DNA of 64,000 nucleotides from CAYRHJ01 sp964424105 (GCA_964424105.1 CAYRHJ010000026.1:62001-126000); one strand, 5' to 3'. Shown: positions 25,045 through 33,722, counted from the first letter of the stretch. The notes: generated from the letters alone by a model not told the origin. Numbers and translations: made by a program.

Positions 25045-26352
25045 TTAATTCAGCACCGACAGCACGGCTTGGGTCCGTCCCGGCTGTTGATTGCGAATAT
25101 GACCCTCCAGTTCGCCGCGGAACTTTTGCACGATGCCTCGAATAGGGTACGTCGCGCCATCGGGCAACCCGCAAATGCTGTATCCCGGCATCATGCCCAT
25201 CTTGCCCGCCACCTGTTCCAGCAAATCCAAATCTTCGATACGTCCAGCTCCCATGGCGATCCGCGAGGCGATCTTGTACATCCAACTGGTTCCTTCACGA
25301 CATTGCGTGCATTGGCCACACGATTCGTGCGAGTAAAACCGCGCGATATTGACCAGCACTTCACGCATGTCCGTATTCGCGTTGACCACCACCGCGGCTG
25401 ACGTGCCCAGACCCAGCAGTCCGAAATTCCGTGGATCGTCGAAATTCATTTTCATGTGCAACTCGTCACCGCGCAGGACGCCCATGCTGATTCCGCCCGG
25501 AAAAACGGCTTTGACACCGACGTCATCGGTCATCCCGCCGCCAAAACGGTCGTCCATAATCAGATCATCGCAGGTGATGTCCATTGCATTTTCATAGCAG
25601 CCAGGGCGATTCACAGGCCCACTGACGCAAAAGAGCTTGGGCCCGCTGCTGCCTTCGGGACCGATACCCAGAAACCAGTCCGCACCGCGTTCGATGATGT
25701 GCGGCAGGTTGCACAGCGTTTCCACGTTGTTGATCACGGTGGGCAATCCGAACGCGCCTTCGATCGCGGGAAACGGCGGCTTGATTCGTGGCCAACCACG
25801 TTTACCTTCCAACGACTCGATCAACCCGGTTTCCTCACCGCACACGTACGCCCCCGCACCGCGATGTACGTACACGTCCAAATCATATCCACTGTCCTTG
25901 ATGTTCTTGCCCAGCCAACCGGCATGGTAGGCATCGTCCACAGCCCGTTGCACGACGTGAAACGCTTCATGAAACTCAACGCGCATGTAGATGTATGCAA
26001 CTTGGGCCTTGGTCGCGAAACCGGCGATGATCACGCCTTCAATCAACTGGTGTGGATCACCTTCCATCAACACGCGGTTGCTGAACGTGGGGGGTTCCGA
26101 TTCGTCGGCGTTGACGCACAAAACGGTTCGCTCTCGATCCTTGGGCAAAAACCCCCATTTAACTCCGGCGGGAAACCCCGCGCCTCCCCGCCCGCGGAGG
26201 TTGGCACGCTTGACCTCCTCGATCACGTCGTTGGGCGACATTTTCAGCGCCTTTTCCGCAGCCTTGTATCCGCCGCGATTCCGATAGACCCCCAGCGCGT
26301 GTACGCCTTCCACGCCGACATTTCGCAGCAGCACCGGTTCAAACGCAGCCAT
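25045..26352 (-). CDS. nuoF: NADH-quinone oxidoreductase subunit F
   Basis: NADH- and FMN-binding subunit of complex I, 435 residues. LRGRGGAGFPAGVKWGFLP (about residues 52-70) binds NADH/FMN; VCGEETGLIESLEGKRGWPRIKPPFPA is the FMN region; ESCGQCTQCREGTSWM plus the later CGLPDG supplies the N3 4Fe-4S cluster. The usual PGTFKDR after NADESE reads PPTFSNR here, a mild divergence at the FMN-pocket loop. It is preceded on the transcript by a membrane glycosyltransferase-like gene rather than directly by nuoE. Confidence 0.96.
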   Translation of the reverse strand: MAAFEPVLLRNVGVEGVHALGVYRNRGGYKAAEKALKMSPNDVIEEVKRANLRGRGGAGFPAGVKWGFLPKDRERTVLCVNADESEPPTFSNRVLMEGDPHQLIEGVIIAGFATKAQVAYIYMRVEFHEAFHVVQRAVDDAYHAGWLGKNIKDSGYDLDVYVHRGAGAYVCGEETGLIESLEGKRGWPRIKPPFPAIEGAFGLPTVINNVETLCNLPHIIERGADWFLGIGPEGSSGPKLFCVSGPVNRPGCYENAMDITCDDLIMDDRFGGGMTDDVGVKAVFPGGISMGVLRGDELHMKMNFDDPRNFGLLGLGTSAAVVVNANTDMREVLVNIARFYSHESCGQCTQCREGTSWMYKIASRIAMGAGRIEDLDLLEQVAGKMGMMPGYSICGLPDGATYPIRGIVQKFRGELEGHIRNQQPGRTQAVLSVLN

Positions 26353-26393
26353 CAGTCTGCAACTCCGTCGTAAAACCTGCCGTCCGTTTTGGG

Positions 26394-27641
26394 TTACGTT
26401 CCTGCCCGCTCAATCCACCAGGCGAAATAACACACGCCCCACATCGCCACAACCGGCGTGATCCATTTGCGATTTCCTTCCATCGCATAGGGCGCGAACA
26501 GGGCCATCATCGCCAACAAAAAATCCAGCGAAAATCGATTATACCCCTTTTGGGCAGCCCCGGTTGTGTGGAACATCATCAGGGCCGCGTAAATCAAAAC
26601 GACAGCCAGCAACAATGCCCGATTCCGCGGTTGACTCCAAATCCGTTTCAAATCGATGAACAGGTACAGCAGCAGGGGCGTCGTCCACCAAATCCCCGTC
26701 GCGTCGGTGTTCGGTACAAGCCTAGTCTCGCCGCGAATCTCCTTGGCCATGGGAAATCCCAAATTCATCGCCTTCAGATTCCGTCCAATGAACCGGACCG
26801 AAAAAACGCCGGACCGCGCGTCTTGGGCCAGACGATCATCCCGCCCCTCGTAAATCAGTGCGTATCCCGTTTCCAATGGACTGCCGAACTTCATCGCGTT
26901 CAAATACATGGGAAACCCGATGATGACCAGCGTCCACAGCCCCGCCGCCACTTGGCCCCGACGATTCACCCGCTCTTTGGAAATGAAACCAGTCCACAAG
27001 AACGGAATCAGATAGGCGGCCATCGTATATCGCGACCAAACGCCAATCGCCAAGCCCAGACCGCCCAGCCACATTCTTCGCCGGCCGAAATAATCGATCA
27101 GAAATATCAACAATCCCAACTGCGACAGGGCGTGGTTGGTCTGCCAGACCTTGCCCGATTGCAGCGTCCGGCACAGCACCATCAACTCCGACGTCCCCAA
27201 TACAAATGCACACGTCAATATGACCGCGCCGGTCACCGTCGGGCACCGCTGTAGAAACAGGAGATACGCAAGCCCGGGAATGGGCAGGACGAACAGGCAG
27301 CTCAGCACGTTGAACGGCACGCCTTCCGGGCCCAACGCCATCACCCCCGCAGACACCAACGTCATAAACGGCGGAAAATGGCTGTAGAACTTGCCGTCCA
27401 CGACGGCCGTGTCCCACATTCGCATGGGAAGCGACAGCGAACCGTTCAACCACGCCTCGGCCTCGCGAACCTGCACGTTCGCCGCCGGCCAAACCAGGTG
27501 ATCCGATTTGAACAGATCGACGGGAAAGACGGATAGAAAGACGATGTAGACCGCCGCCGCGCCGATCAGTTGATTGCGCAACGCCGGCGAGATACGAATT
27601 TGATTTCCGCCGCCCGCTTGCCATCGAGGTTCTTCGTTCAA
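26394..27641 (-). CDS. GT-C-type membrane protein inserted between nuoE and nuoF
   Basis: A 415-residue polytopic protein with about ten hydrophobic segments. The short acidic periplasmic loop VREAEAWLNGSLSLPMRMWDTAVVDGKFYSHFPPFMTLV after the first helix resembles GT39-like or uncharacterised planctomycete glycosyltransferases. It is not a complex I subunit. The frame opens with TTG at 27641 and a weak ribosome-binding site, so the start is uncertain; no other in-frame Met occurs for 70 codons. Being on the operon strand it must be co-transcribed with nuo, or carry an internal promoter. Confidence 0.65.
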   Translation of the reverse strand: MNEEPRWQAGGGNQIRISPALRNQLIGAAAVYIVFLSVFPVDLFKSDHLVWPAANVQVREAEAWLNGSLSLPMRMWDTAVVDGKFYSHFPPFMTLVSAGVMALGPEGVPFNVLSCLFVLPIPGLAYLLFLQRCPTVTGAVILTCAFVLGTSELMVLCRTLQSGKVWQTNHALSQLGLLIFLIDYFGRRRMWLGGLGLAIGVWSRYTMAAYLIPFLWTGFISKERVNRRGQVAAGLWTLVIIGFPMYLNAMKFGSPLETGYALIYEGRDDRLAQDARSGVFSVRFIGRNLKAMNLGFPMAKEIRGETRLVPNTDATGIWWTTPLLLYLFIDLKRIWSQPRNRALLLAVVLIYAALMMFHTTGAAQKGYNRFSLDFLLAMMALFAPYAMEGNRKWITPVVAMWGVCYFAWWIERAGT

Positions 27642-27721
27642 TCATTCAACCCTGCCGCAATTCGATCGATTTCATTCGCGGGAACGCTGACCGTTCAGCC
27701 CTCAATGGCACACGATGTTCT

Positions 27722-28357
27722 TCAGTTGGCATCCTTCATTTCCGCCACGTCGGACGTGTCCGCAATTACTTCATCACCGTCTTGCGATTCCGCCGGCGCG
27801 TCGAACAACGTGCTACGGGGCATGTCGATTGCGTCATTTTCCGCCTGGGCCAGCAATTTGGGAACATCGGCGGCTTTGACGCGCTTGTGGAGACGCTCGT
27901 TAATCAACAGGCACGGTGCATGATCGCAGCCGGCCAGACATTCCTCAACCGCGAGGCTGAACGACCCGTCTTCCGTCGTTTGGTGCTCGTCGATGTTCAG
28001 GTGCTTTTTGCATGCCTCCAGCACCTCGCGACCGCCCAACAGTTCACAGGAGATGCTGCGACAAACCGTAACGACCTTTCGCCCACGGGGCTTGGTCCAA
28101 AAATGCGTGTAAAACGAAATCGTGTCGAACACGTCGGACGGATGAATTTCCAACAATGCCGCCACCTCCGCCATGGCCTTCCAACTGACGTAGCCGACGG
28201 CGTCCTGTACGACGTGCAACGCCGGCAGCAGCACGGCCCGTTTGGTGTTGTACCGCGGAAAAAACGAGCGGATTTTCTGCCGAACGGCGTCATTCAACAC
28301 CGCGGGCCCCTTCAGGTCTACCACGGATTTACTTCGATCAATGACTGGCCATGACAT
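27722..28357 (-). CDS. nuoE: NADH-quinone oxidoreductase subunit E
   Basis: Thioredoxin-fold 2Fe-2S subunit of complex I, 211 residues. RAVLLPALHVVQDAVGYVSWKAMAEVAALLEIHPSDVFDTISFYTHF is the helical N-terminal region. Ligands are Cys99 and 104 (CRSISC) and Cys140 and 144 (ECLAGCDHAPC), cluster N1a. A C-terminal tail of about 40 acidic residues is extra. The ATG at 28357 has GAGGTGA 6-7 nt upstream and was preferred over a frame eight codons longer. Confidence 0.95.
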   Translation of the reverse strand: MSWPVIDRSKSVVDLKGPAVLNDAVRQKIRSFFPRYNTKRAVLLPALHVVQDAVGYVSWKAMAEVAALLEIHPSDVFDTISFYTHFWTKPRGRKVVTVCRSISCELLGGREVLEACKKHLNIDEHQTTEDGSFSLAVEECLAGCDHAPCLLINERLHKRVKAADVPKLLAQAENDAIDMPRSTLFDAPAESQDGDEVIADTSDVAEMKDAN

Positions 28358-28391
28358 TCGCTCACCTCGCGCCGGCTTCAAGTCTTAGAAT

Positions 28392-29072
28392 CTAAAACGA
28401 AGGCGGCTTGGAAAACCACTCCATCGTATCCCGCACGTGCCGCAATCGCTCCCGCAAATCGTCCGGCAACCCACCCGCCAACTCCGCGTCGATCAATCCG
28501 ACCCGTAGCATGTCCTCAATGTGCACCTGATCCACGCGACGGTAAGCATCCAGCTTCATCGCCACCAGCGCCGGCAAGGCCACCACCAGAAACCCGCTCG
28601 CCGCCCGCTCCGCACCTTCCACTCCCGGGGCCGGATACCGCGAATCGGCCCGTACCTTCTCATTCGCCGCCACGACGTGAACTCCCTGGCTGGGCAACGG
28701 ATCCTTCGCGTCCATGAACAGCGGAATACCCAGCACTTCGCCGCGGACCAATCCCACGCCGGCCAGCGTCTGCCCGGCACGATCCAGGTCCGTCTGTCGC
28801 ATCAGCAAGTCAACGTCCTTGGTCGATCGGGTCGCCCCCGGATCAACCGTTGCCACCCAGGCCGCCACCGCGTTCCCGCCGATCACGGCGTACTCAATCC
28901 CGGCGCCATCCAGCGCCTGCGTCACCTTCATCAGTAATCGCTCGACGCGCTCAACGGCCATGACGTACGCTCCAAAATCAGGCGTGACCCTTTGCCAGAG
29001 CGCCCGCCCTGTCGTTGATGCAATCCCGTCGCCACGGGCCCCGGGCGCGGTAGAAAAGTCATCTGTTCTCAA
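28392..29072 (-). CDS. Nucleotidyltransferase-family protein between nuoD and nuoE
   Basis: A soluble protein of up to 226 residues. YAVIGGNAVAAWVATVDPGATRSTKDVDLLMRQTDLDRAG contains the GG...DVD pattern of minimal nucleotidyltransferases (Pol-beta fold, MNT/AbiEii-like). PALVAMKLDAYRRVDQVHIEDMLRVGLID is the typical helical continuation. Such proteins occur as antitoxin or orphan nucleotidyltransferases; no partner toxin is adjacent. The frame opens with TTG at 29072; an ATG at 28961 is the alternative start, but the WQRVTPDFGAYVMAVERVERLL segment before it looks native. Confidence 0.7.
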   Translation of the reverse strand: MRTDDFSTAPGARGDGIASTTGRALWQRVTPDFGAYVMAVERVERLLMKVTQALDGAGIEYAVIGGNAVAAWVATVDPGATRSTKDVDLLMRQTDLDRAGQTLAGVGLVRGEVLGIPLFMDAKDPLPSQGVHVVAANEKVRADSRYPAPGVEGAERAASGFLVVALPALVAMKLDAYRRVDQVHIEDMLRVGLIDAELAGGLPDDLRERLRHVRDTMEWFSKPPSF

Positions 29073-29081
29073 GTCTACACC

Positions 29082-29271
29082 TCACCGATCCAATTCCGCC
29101 GCGATGATGTTCAGCGAGCCCAGGATCGCCACCACGTCGCTGATTTGGTGACCGACCACCAACTGCGGAAAACATTGATAATTGATAAAACTCGGCGGGC
29201 GGCAGCGGGCCCGGTACGCACAATTCCCACCGTCGCTGGCCAGGTAGAACCCCAGTTCGCCGTTGGCGGTT
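29082..29271 (-). pseudogene. Orphan copy of the nuoD 3' end
   Basis: 190 bp with 181 identities to 30819-31008. It encodes the last 62 residues of NuoD (TANGELGFYLASDGG to NIIAAELDR) unchanged and ends with the same stop. All nine differences are synonymous third-position changes. Upstream of 29271 the similarity ends abruptly. This is probably the original chromosomal end of nuoD, cut off when the 29272-30818 segment was inserted. Confidence 0.9.
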
Positions 29272-30818
29272 GCGTTAGCTTGGATGCAACCCGTATATCG
29301 AATAGTCGGATTCAATATCATGACCTTCAGTGATTCACCAAAACACTGCGTCGTAGCCGAGGCTCTCCAAATTGAATCTTCAAGTGTTTCCGTAGGTCAG
29401 TCCGATTTTCAAACGAGATCGCCGCCGTCACAGCCACCATGACCTTACTAATAACGGACGGATCCCCCAGAACATCCTTGTGTGTTTTTTCGCTCAATTT
29501 CGCAACGGCAAACTCAATCAATTCGCCCAGGTCCGCTTCATCCTTGGTCTCGTCAATCAAGTTCGCGTCCTTGCCCTCGGATGCGTTAAAACGCCACCCG
29601 AACCAATCCTCCGGCGGGCGCGGAGTCATACCCCTGCGGTTTTCCAGGATAGGTATCAGGATTCTTGCGAGCGGGCGATATGCGTCTTCCGTCCCTTTTG
29701 CGCCGGGTATTCTGAACGTAACGCTCGGATGGGCCACAACCATGTCGGCACAGCAGGCGAGTGCAACACCGCCTGCCGCCGCGTTTCCCTGCACAATGCT
29801 CACCGTCCGCGGATGCTTCGCAAGAGTTTTGATAACCTCCACGAAGAGCATCAAGAATTCCTTTGAACCGCTCTCTTCAGTGAATGCCTGGTAGAGCTCT
29901 CCCATATGCAATCCACCGCAGAACGCAGTCCCGGATCCGCGTATCACAAGAACCGATTCACTCGCTTCACGAATAGCTCGTACCAGCGCTCGCATGAGTC
30001 CTTGCCTGAGACTGTTTGCCGACTCCTTGTCCGTGAGCGTAATAATCCGAACGCGTACCCCGTTTTTAAGTTCTCGATCTTCAACACCGATCCAAGGACA
30101 CGCACCATAGTACACTCGAGAATCGGCCATCAACCGGTTGACGATCGGTGACAGATACCGCTCTGAAACGAACAGCCCGAATAGGGCAATGCCGGGCCCA
30201 ACGATCGCCCATGCGTACCCTGGGATATTCAGTGCGAGCGCCAGCGTGACGGAAAGTCCCGCGATGACGAGCAACGCAACGCCCGAATTCGCCAGCAAGA
30301 ATCGGTTTTCTCGAAGTCGTGAGTATGCCACGATTGCGTCCTTGTAATCCCCTACTAATCTTATGCAAACCTGAGCGCGGAATCCCGTAATCGTATGACC
30401 AACGCCCGCAGCGGTAGCACGGGAAAATACAAATCCACTTCCCCACCACCACGGGCGAGCTGAGAGACCCGAACGAGATCGATCGGAACGCGCACGGGGC
30501 TAAAAAACAGGCCAAACCCAAGAAACGGCAAGGTCTTCAAAAGGATACTCGGCGTCGATGTACAACCGGCATAAACACCTGGGCCGGCCGGTCCGCTTTC
30601 TGTCTTGTTGATCGCGCCGTCGCGCAGGATTCCGCGCGCGCCCTCGATCGTTGTAAAATGAAACGCAAACCCAAGGTTGTCGCTCCGGGCGAATCCCTGC
30701 GATAACGTCCAGCACTCATTCCGCTTAAAGCCCCACTTTTGCAACGCTCGTATTTCCAACAATTCAATGTATCGACGTCGCCTGCTGCTGCCGATTCGTA
30801 GGATCTGTTCGAATCTCA
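29272..30818. other. Inserted 1.55-kb cargo flanked by nuoD 3'-end duplicates
   Basis: The segment between the two copies of the nuoD terminus holds two co-directional non-respiratory genes and breaks the expected nuoD-nucleotidyltransferase junction. No transposase or integrase is present, so the mechanism is not visible. Homologous recombination with a related genome, or loss of an integrase after integration at the gene's 3' end, would both give this structure. Confidence 0.7.
29327..30331 (-). CDS. Membrane-anchored crotonase-like (enoyl-CoA hydratase fold) protein
   Basis: A 334-residue protein. Two hydrophobic segments at about residues 12-33 and 38-56 anchor it. Residues about 75-260 have a ClpP/crotonase fold: RIITLTDKESANSLRQGLMRALVRAI, SGTAFCGGLHMGELYQAF (first oxyanion-hole loop) and GNAAAGGVALACCADMVVAHPSVTFRIPGAKG (second loop). 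The usual catalytic glutamates are not obvious, so the chemistry is unknown; an SppA-like peptidase relationship is an alternative. GTG start at 30331, with AGGA 7 nt upstream. It follows the ART-like gene by 29 bp and lies entirely in the inserted cargo. Confidence 0.7.
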   Translation of the reverse strand: MAYSRLRENRFLLANSGVALLVIAGLSVTLALALNIPGYAWAIVGPGIALFGLFVSERYLSPIVNRLMADSRVYYGACPWIGVEDRELKNGVRVRIITLTDKESANSLRQGLMRALVRAIREASESVLVIRGSGTAFCGGLHMGELYQAFTEESGSKEFLMLFVEVIKTLAKHPRTVSIVQGNAAAGGVALACCADMVVAHPSVTFRIPGAKGTEDAYRPLARILIPILENRRGMTPRPPEDWFGWRFNASEGKDANLIDETKDEADLGELIEFAVAKLSEKTHKDVLGDPSVISKVMVAVTAAISFENRTDLRKHLKIQFGEPRLRRSVLVNH

Positions 30819-30819
30819 T
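30361..30819 (-). CDS. ART/HYD1-toxin-like protein coupled to nuoD
   Basis: A 152-residue protein. A basic N-terminal region of about 45 residues is followed by FHFTTIEGARGILRDGAINKTESGPAGPGVYAG, which matches the H[FY]T-x-EGA-x-xI-x-x-G and PGVY pattern of HYD1-type ADP-ribosyltransferase toxin domains. After it come a hydrophobic stretch and DLYFPVLPLRALVIRLRDSALRF. The ATG shares one base with the nuoD stop (TGATG), so it should be translated by re-initiation after nuoD. It carries no secretion signal or trafficking domain. The family assignment is from motif recall; catalytic activity is unproven. The crotonase-like gene 29 bp downstream is its only candidate partner. Confidence 0.55.
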   Translation of the reverse strand: MRFEQILRIGSSRRRRYIELLEIRALQKWGFKRNECWTLSQGFARSDNLGFAFHFTTIEGARGILRDGAINKTESGPAGPGVYAGCTSTPSILLKTLPFLGFGLFFSPVRVPIDLVRVSQLARGGGEVDLYFPVLPLRALVIRLRDSALRFA

Positions 30820-32078
30820 CACCGATCCAACTCCGCCGCGATGATGTTCAGCGACCCCAGAATCGCCACCACGTCGCTGATCTGATGACCCACCACCAAC
30901 TGCGGAAAACATTGATAATTGATAAAACTCGGCGGGCGGCAGCGGGCCCGGTACGCACAATTTCCGCCGTCGCTGGCCAGGTAGAACCCCAGTTCACCGT
31001 TGGCGGTTTCCGTCGCGCCGTAGGCTTCACCCAGGGGCGGCGTAAATCCGCGATTGGTCATGATCTGCTCGAAATGATGAATCAACCCCTCGATGCTGAA
31101 AAAGACCTCCTTTTTGTCGGGCAGCGTCGTCTTATCATGCGGCAGTACATTGATCGGACCGGCGGGGATGTTGTCGACGAGCTGATCGATGATGGCCAAC
31201 GATTGTCGCATGTCCTCCAGCCGGACGAGATACCGTGAAAAAACGTCGCCGCCCGTCGCAATTGGAATCTTGAACTGTACGCCGCCGCTGCCCATGCCAT
31301 CCCAGTTGTCTGCGTAACACAGGTACGGTTCATCCTTGCGAAGATCGCGCCGCACACCGCTGGCCCGAGCCACCGGACCGGTCAGACCCCATTGGATGGC
31401 TTCATCGTGACTGATCACGCCGATCCCCTTGGTCCGTTCGACGAAAATCCGGTTACGGTTCAACAACGAAACGACGTCATCAAATGTCTTGGGCAGTTTC
31501 CGGCAGAATTCCTTCACCCGCCCAGGCCAACCCTCCGGCATATCCTGCATCAATCCGCCGACGCGCGTATAGCTGGTCGTGAAACGCGCTCCGCAGATTT
31601 CCTCGAACAGATCGTAAATCCACTCCCGCTCCGTGAACCCGTACAAGAACGCGGTTAACGCACCCAGATCCAGCGCGGCGGTTCCAACACACAATAAATG
31701 ATCCTGGATCCGGGCCAATTCGGCGATGATCGTGCGTAAAGCCTTGCACCGGGGCGTGATTTCGATGTTGAACAGCACTTCACACGCGTGATGCCAGGCG
31801 ATGTTGTTGGCCATCGGCGAAATGTAGTTCATCCGGTCCGTAACCACGACGTACTGATTGTAATTGAGATGTTCACCCAGTTTCTCGAATCCGCTGTGCA
31901 GGTAGCCGATGTGCGGCGTGCAGGCTACGACCGTCTCGCCGTCAAGCTCCAACACCAGCCGAAGCGTCCCGTGCGTGGCGGGATGCTGAGGCCCGAAATT
32001 CAGTGTCCAATGATCTCCGCCCGGTTCCTCCGGCGCGAAGGTTGTGGGTTGAATGTCTGGCGGGGCTTTTGTGGCCAT
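30819..32078 (-). CDS. nuoD: NADH-quinone oxidoreductase subunit D
   Basis: 49-kDa-type subunit of the complex I quinone site, 419 residues. WTLNFGPQHPATHGTLRLVLELDGE carries the quinone-site His-x-x-x-His; IGYLHSGFEKLGE, VCYADNWDGMG-type loops and GELGFYLASDGGNCAYRARCRPPSF complete the hydrogenase-like fold. The ATG at 32078 follows a TAGGTAGG site. Its last 190 bp differ from the orphan copy at 29082-29271 by nine synonymous changes, so this end of the gene may be imported. The stop overlaps the ART-like start by one base. Confidence 0.96.
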   Translation of the reverse strand: MATKAPPDIQPTTFAPEEPGGDHWTLNFGPQHPATHGTLRLVLELDGETVVACTPHIGYLHSGFEKLGEHLNYNQYVVVTDRMNYISPMANNIAWHHACEVLFNIEITPRCKALRTIIAELARIQDHLLCVGTAALDLGALTAFLYGFTEREWIYDLFEEICGARFTTSYTRVGGLMQDMPEGWPGRVKEFCRKLPKTFDDVVSLLNRNRIFVERTKGIGVISHDEAIQWGLTGPVARASGVRRDLRKDEPYLCYADNWDGMGSGGVQFKIPIATGGDVFSRYLVRLEDMRQSLAIIDQLVDNIPAGPINVLPHDKTTLPDKKEVFFSIEGLIHHFEQIMTNRGFTPPLGEAYGATETANGELGFYLASDGGNCAYRARCRPPSFINYQCFPQLVVGHQISDVVAILGSLNIIAAELDR

Positions 32079-32276
32079 AAACACCTACCTATGGATGATT
32101 CGAACTCGGCCTCGCGATCGGTCGCCCGACATCAGGCCCCATTCGTACACACTAGCGGTACGCTGGTTTTCCGGTCATCTGTTCTACGTCGTCCGGCTGC
32201 CTCGGCATACCCGCGCGTCATGGTCGTGCAGCGCGCCGACGGCTAGGACGCTTCGATCGACTCGCGTCGTTCATCG

Positions 32277-32525
32277 TCATCGCTTCCGCTTGCCGTTCCT
32301 ACGACCATTTCCCTTCGAGACCCGTGACTCGATGCTCGAAATCATCAGCAGGTCGATGACTTGAAACGAATCCCCCTCCGTTGCCACGATGATCGTGCGT
32401 CCCCCCGGAAATACCATCATGAACTCCGGGTGTTTGACAGGAAACGATCGTCCGTCCGTCAAATGAAGGGTGAACTTGGAGAAGGGGCTTGCCATGTGAA
32501 ACTCACGAATCCGATCAATGGTCAT
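32277..32525 (-). CDS. Small conserved protein after nuoC (MTIDxIR family)
   Basis: An 82-residue soluble protein. MTIDRIREFHMASPFSKF, then TLHLTDGRSFPVKHPEF, GGRTIIVATEGDSFQVIDLLMISSIE and a basic tail. It starts 19 bp after the nuoC stop. A truncated paralogue lies 13 bp after the dioxygenase stop at 5452, so the family seems to settle directly behind metabolic genes. The beta-rich pattern with the terminal VIDLLMISSIE suggests a small regulatory or binding domain, but no function is known to me. Confidence 0.75.
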   Translation of the reverse strand: MTIDRIREFHMASPFSKFTLHLTDGRSFPVKHPEFMMVFPGGRTIIVATEGDSFQVIDLLMISSIESRVSKGNGRRNGKRKR

Positions 32526-32544
32526 CGTCGTTGCTACCTTCGCA

Positions 32545-33087
32545 CTATCGGCTGTCGCGCGTCAGCACCGGGTAGTCCTCGCGCTCACCTCGGCCTCGCA
32601 GCGGATAGTCCTTTCGCAGCGGATGGGCTTTGAAACCCTCCCACGTCAGAATCCGCCGCAAATCGGGGTGATCCGTGAACCCTACGCCGAACATGTCCCA
32701 CACTTCGCGCTCCATCCACTCCGCGCCCTTCCACACGCCCGTCACGCTGGGGACTGCCGGCGTCGGATCGTTCACGAAACATTTGATCCACAAACGATGA
32801 TTTCGGCTCAAACTCAGCAAGGAATAAATCACGCCGAATCGATCATGGGCTTTTGGAAAATTCAAGTAGTCCACGCAGGTCAGGTCGCAAAGTTGCTCGA
32901 ACGCGCAACGAACGTCGTCACGAAGAAACGTCATCACCTCGACAAGCAAGCCCGCGGGAACACGAACATATATTTGCACTAAACCGGGCGGCGCTTGGCC
33001 ACGATCGACCAGCGGCGTCGGCGAGAAATCAATATCAGTGAACCTGCTCTCAAGGGCATCAATGACTTGTTGGGTGGCTGCGTTCAC
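32545..33087 (-). CDS. nuoC: NADH-quinone oxidoreductase subunit C
   Basis: 30-kDa-type subunit of the complex I connecting arm, 180 residues. LCDLTCVDYLNFPKAHDRFGVIYSLLSL, the signature EREVWDMFGVGFTDHPDLRRILTWEGFKAHPLRKDYPL, and a short C-terminus. NuoC and NuoD are separate proteins here. It is followed by the small MTIDxIR gene rather than directly by nuoD. Confidence 0.95.
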   Translation of the reverse strand: MNAATQQVIDALESRFTDIDFSPTPLVDRGQAPPGLVQIYVRVPAGLLVEVMTFLRDDVRCAFEQLCDLTCVDYLNFPKAHDRFGVIYSLLSLSRNHRLWIKCFVNDPTPAVPSVTGVWKGAEWMEREVWDMFGVGFTDHPDLRRILTWEGFKAHPLRKDYPLRGRGEREDYPVLTRDSR

Positions 33088-33119
33088 GGTGTCCCCGAAA
33101 AATTATGGTCCGCCGCGCT

Positions 33120-33722
33120 CTACGAATTCGTCTCAACGCGATCGGGCGTTCGCTCGGTGTTTAGCTGAATCATCGGTTGGGCGACCAGTCCTAATCCTTG
33201 GCGCTCCCCGCTCGATTTGATGCCCTCCACCTCGACAATCCGCTGAATGGCCATGATCCCTTCGATCAGTGTTTCCGGTCTCGGCGGACAACCGGGCACG
33301 TAGACGTCCACCGGCATGAATTGATCGATCCCTTGAACGACGGCGTAGGTATCGAAAACGCCCCCCGTACTCGCACAAGCCCCCATGCTGATCACCCACT
33401 TGGGCTCGCACATCTGTTGATAGATTCGCTGAAGCACGGGCAGCATCTTGATCGCCACCCGACCCGCCACGATCATCAAGTCGCACTGACGCGGCGTAAA
33501 CCGCATCGCCTCCGCGCCGAATCGTGAAACGTCGTACCGGCTCGCTCCCGTCGCCATCAGTTCAATGCCACAACAGGCCGTGGCAAACGGCATGGGCCAC
33601 AACGAATTCTTGCGCGACCAATTGATGCCCTTGCCTCGCAACAAGTCGACCAGATGATCCAATCGCGTCGCCAACACGTCGGACTTCCCGGGCGGCGAGA
33701 TTTCCGTCTGTTTCAATCCCAC
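33120..33722 (-). CDS. nuoB: NADH-quinone oxidoreductase subunit B
   Basis: PSST-type subunit holding the terminal N2 4Fe-4S cluster, about 200 residues. MPFATACCGIELMATGASRYDVSRFGAEAMRFTPRQCDLMIVAG, then GACASTGGVFDTYAVVQGID and PGCPPRPETLIEGI supply the CC, C and C ligands. The start is ambiguous: GTG at 33722 has AAAGGGG about 7 nt upstream and overlaps the nuoA stop by 10 bp; another GTG at 33743 would add seven residues. The C-terminal tail of about 35 residues is variable. Confidence 0.94.
   Translation of the reverse strand: MGLKQTEISPPGKSDVLATRLDHLVDLLRGKGINWSRKNSLWPMPFATACCGIELMATGASRYDVSRFGAEAMRFTPRQCDLMIVAGRVAIKMLPVLQRIYQQMCEPKWVISMGACASTGGVFDTYAVVQGIDQFMPVDVYVPGCPPRPETLIEGIMAIQRIVEVEGIKSSGERQGLGLVAQPMIQLNTERTPDRVETNS

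Noticed and set aside
25456..26373. A 305-codon plus-strand frame opposite nuoF
   Set aside because: Antisense shadow of nuoF; no ribosome-binding site and His/Arg-rich composition.
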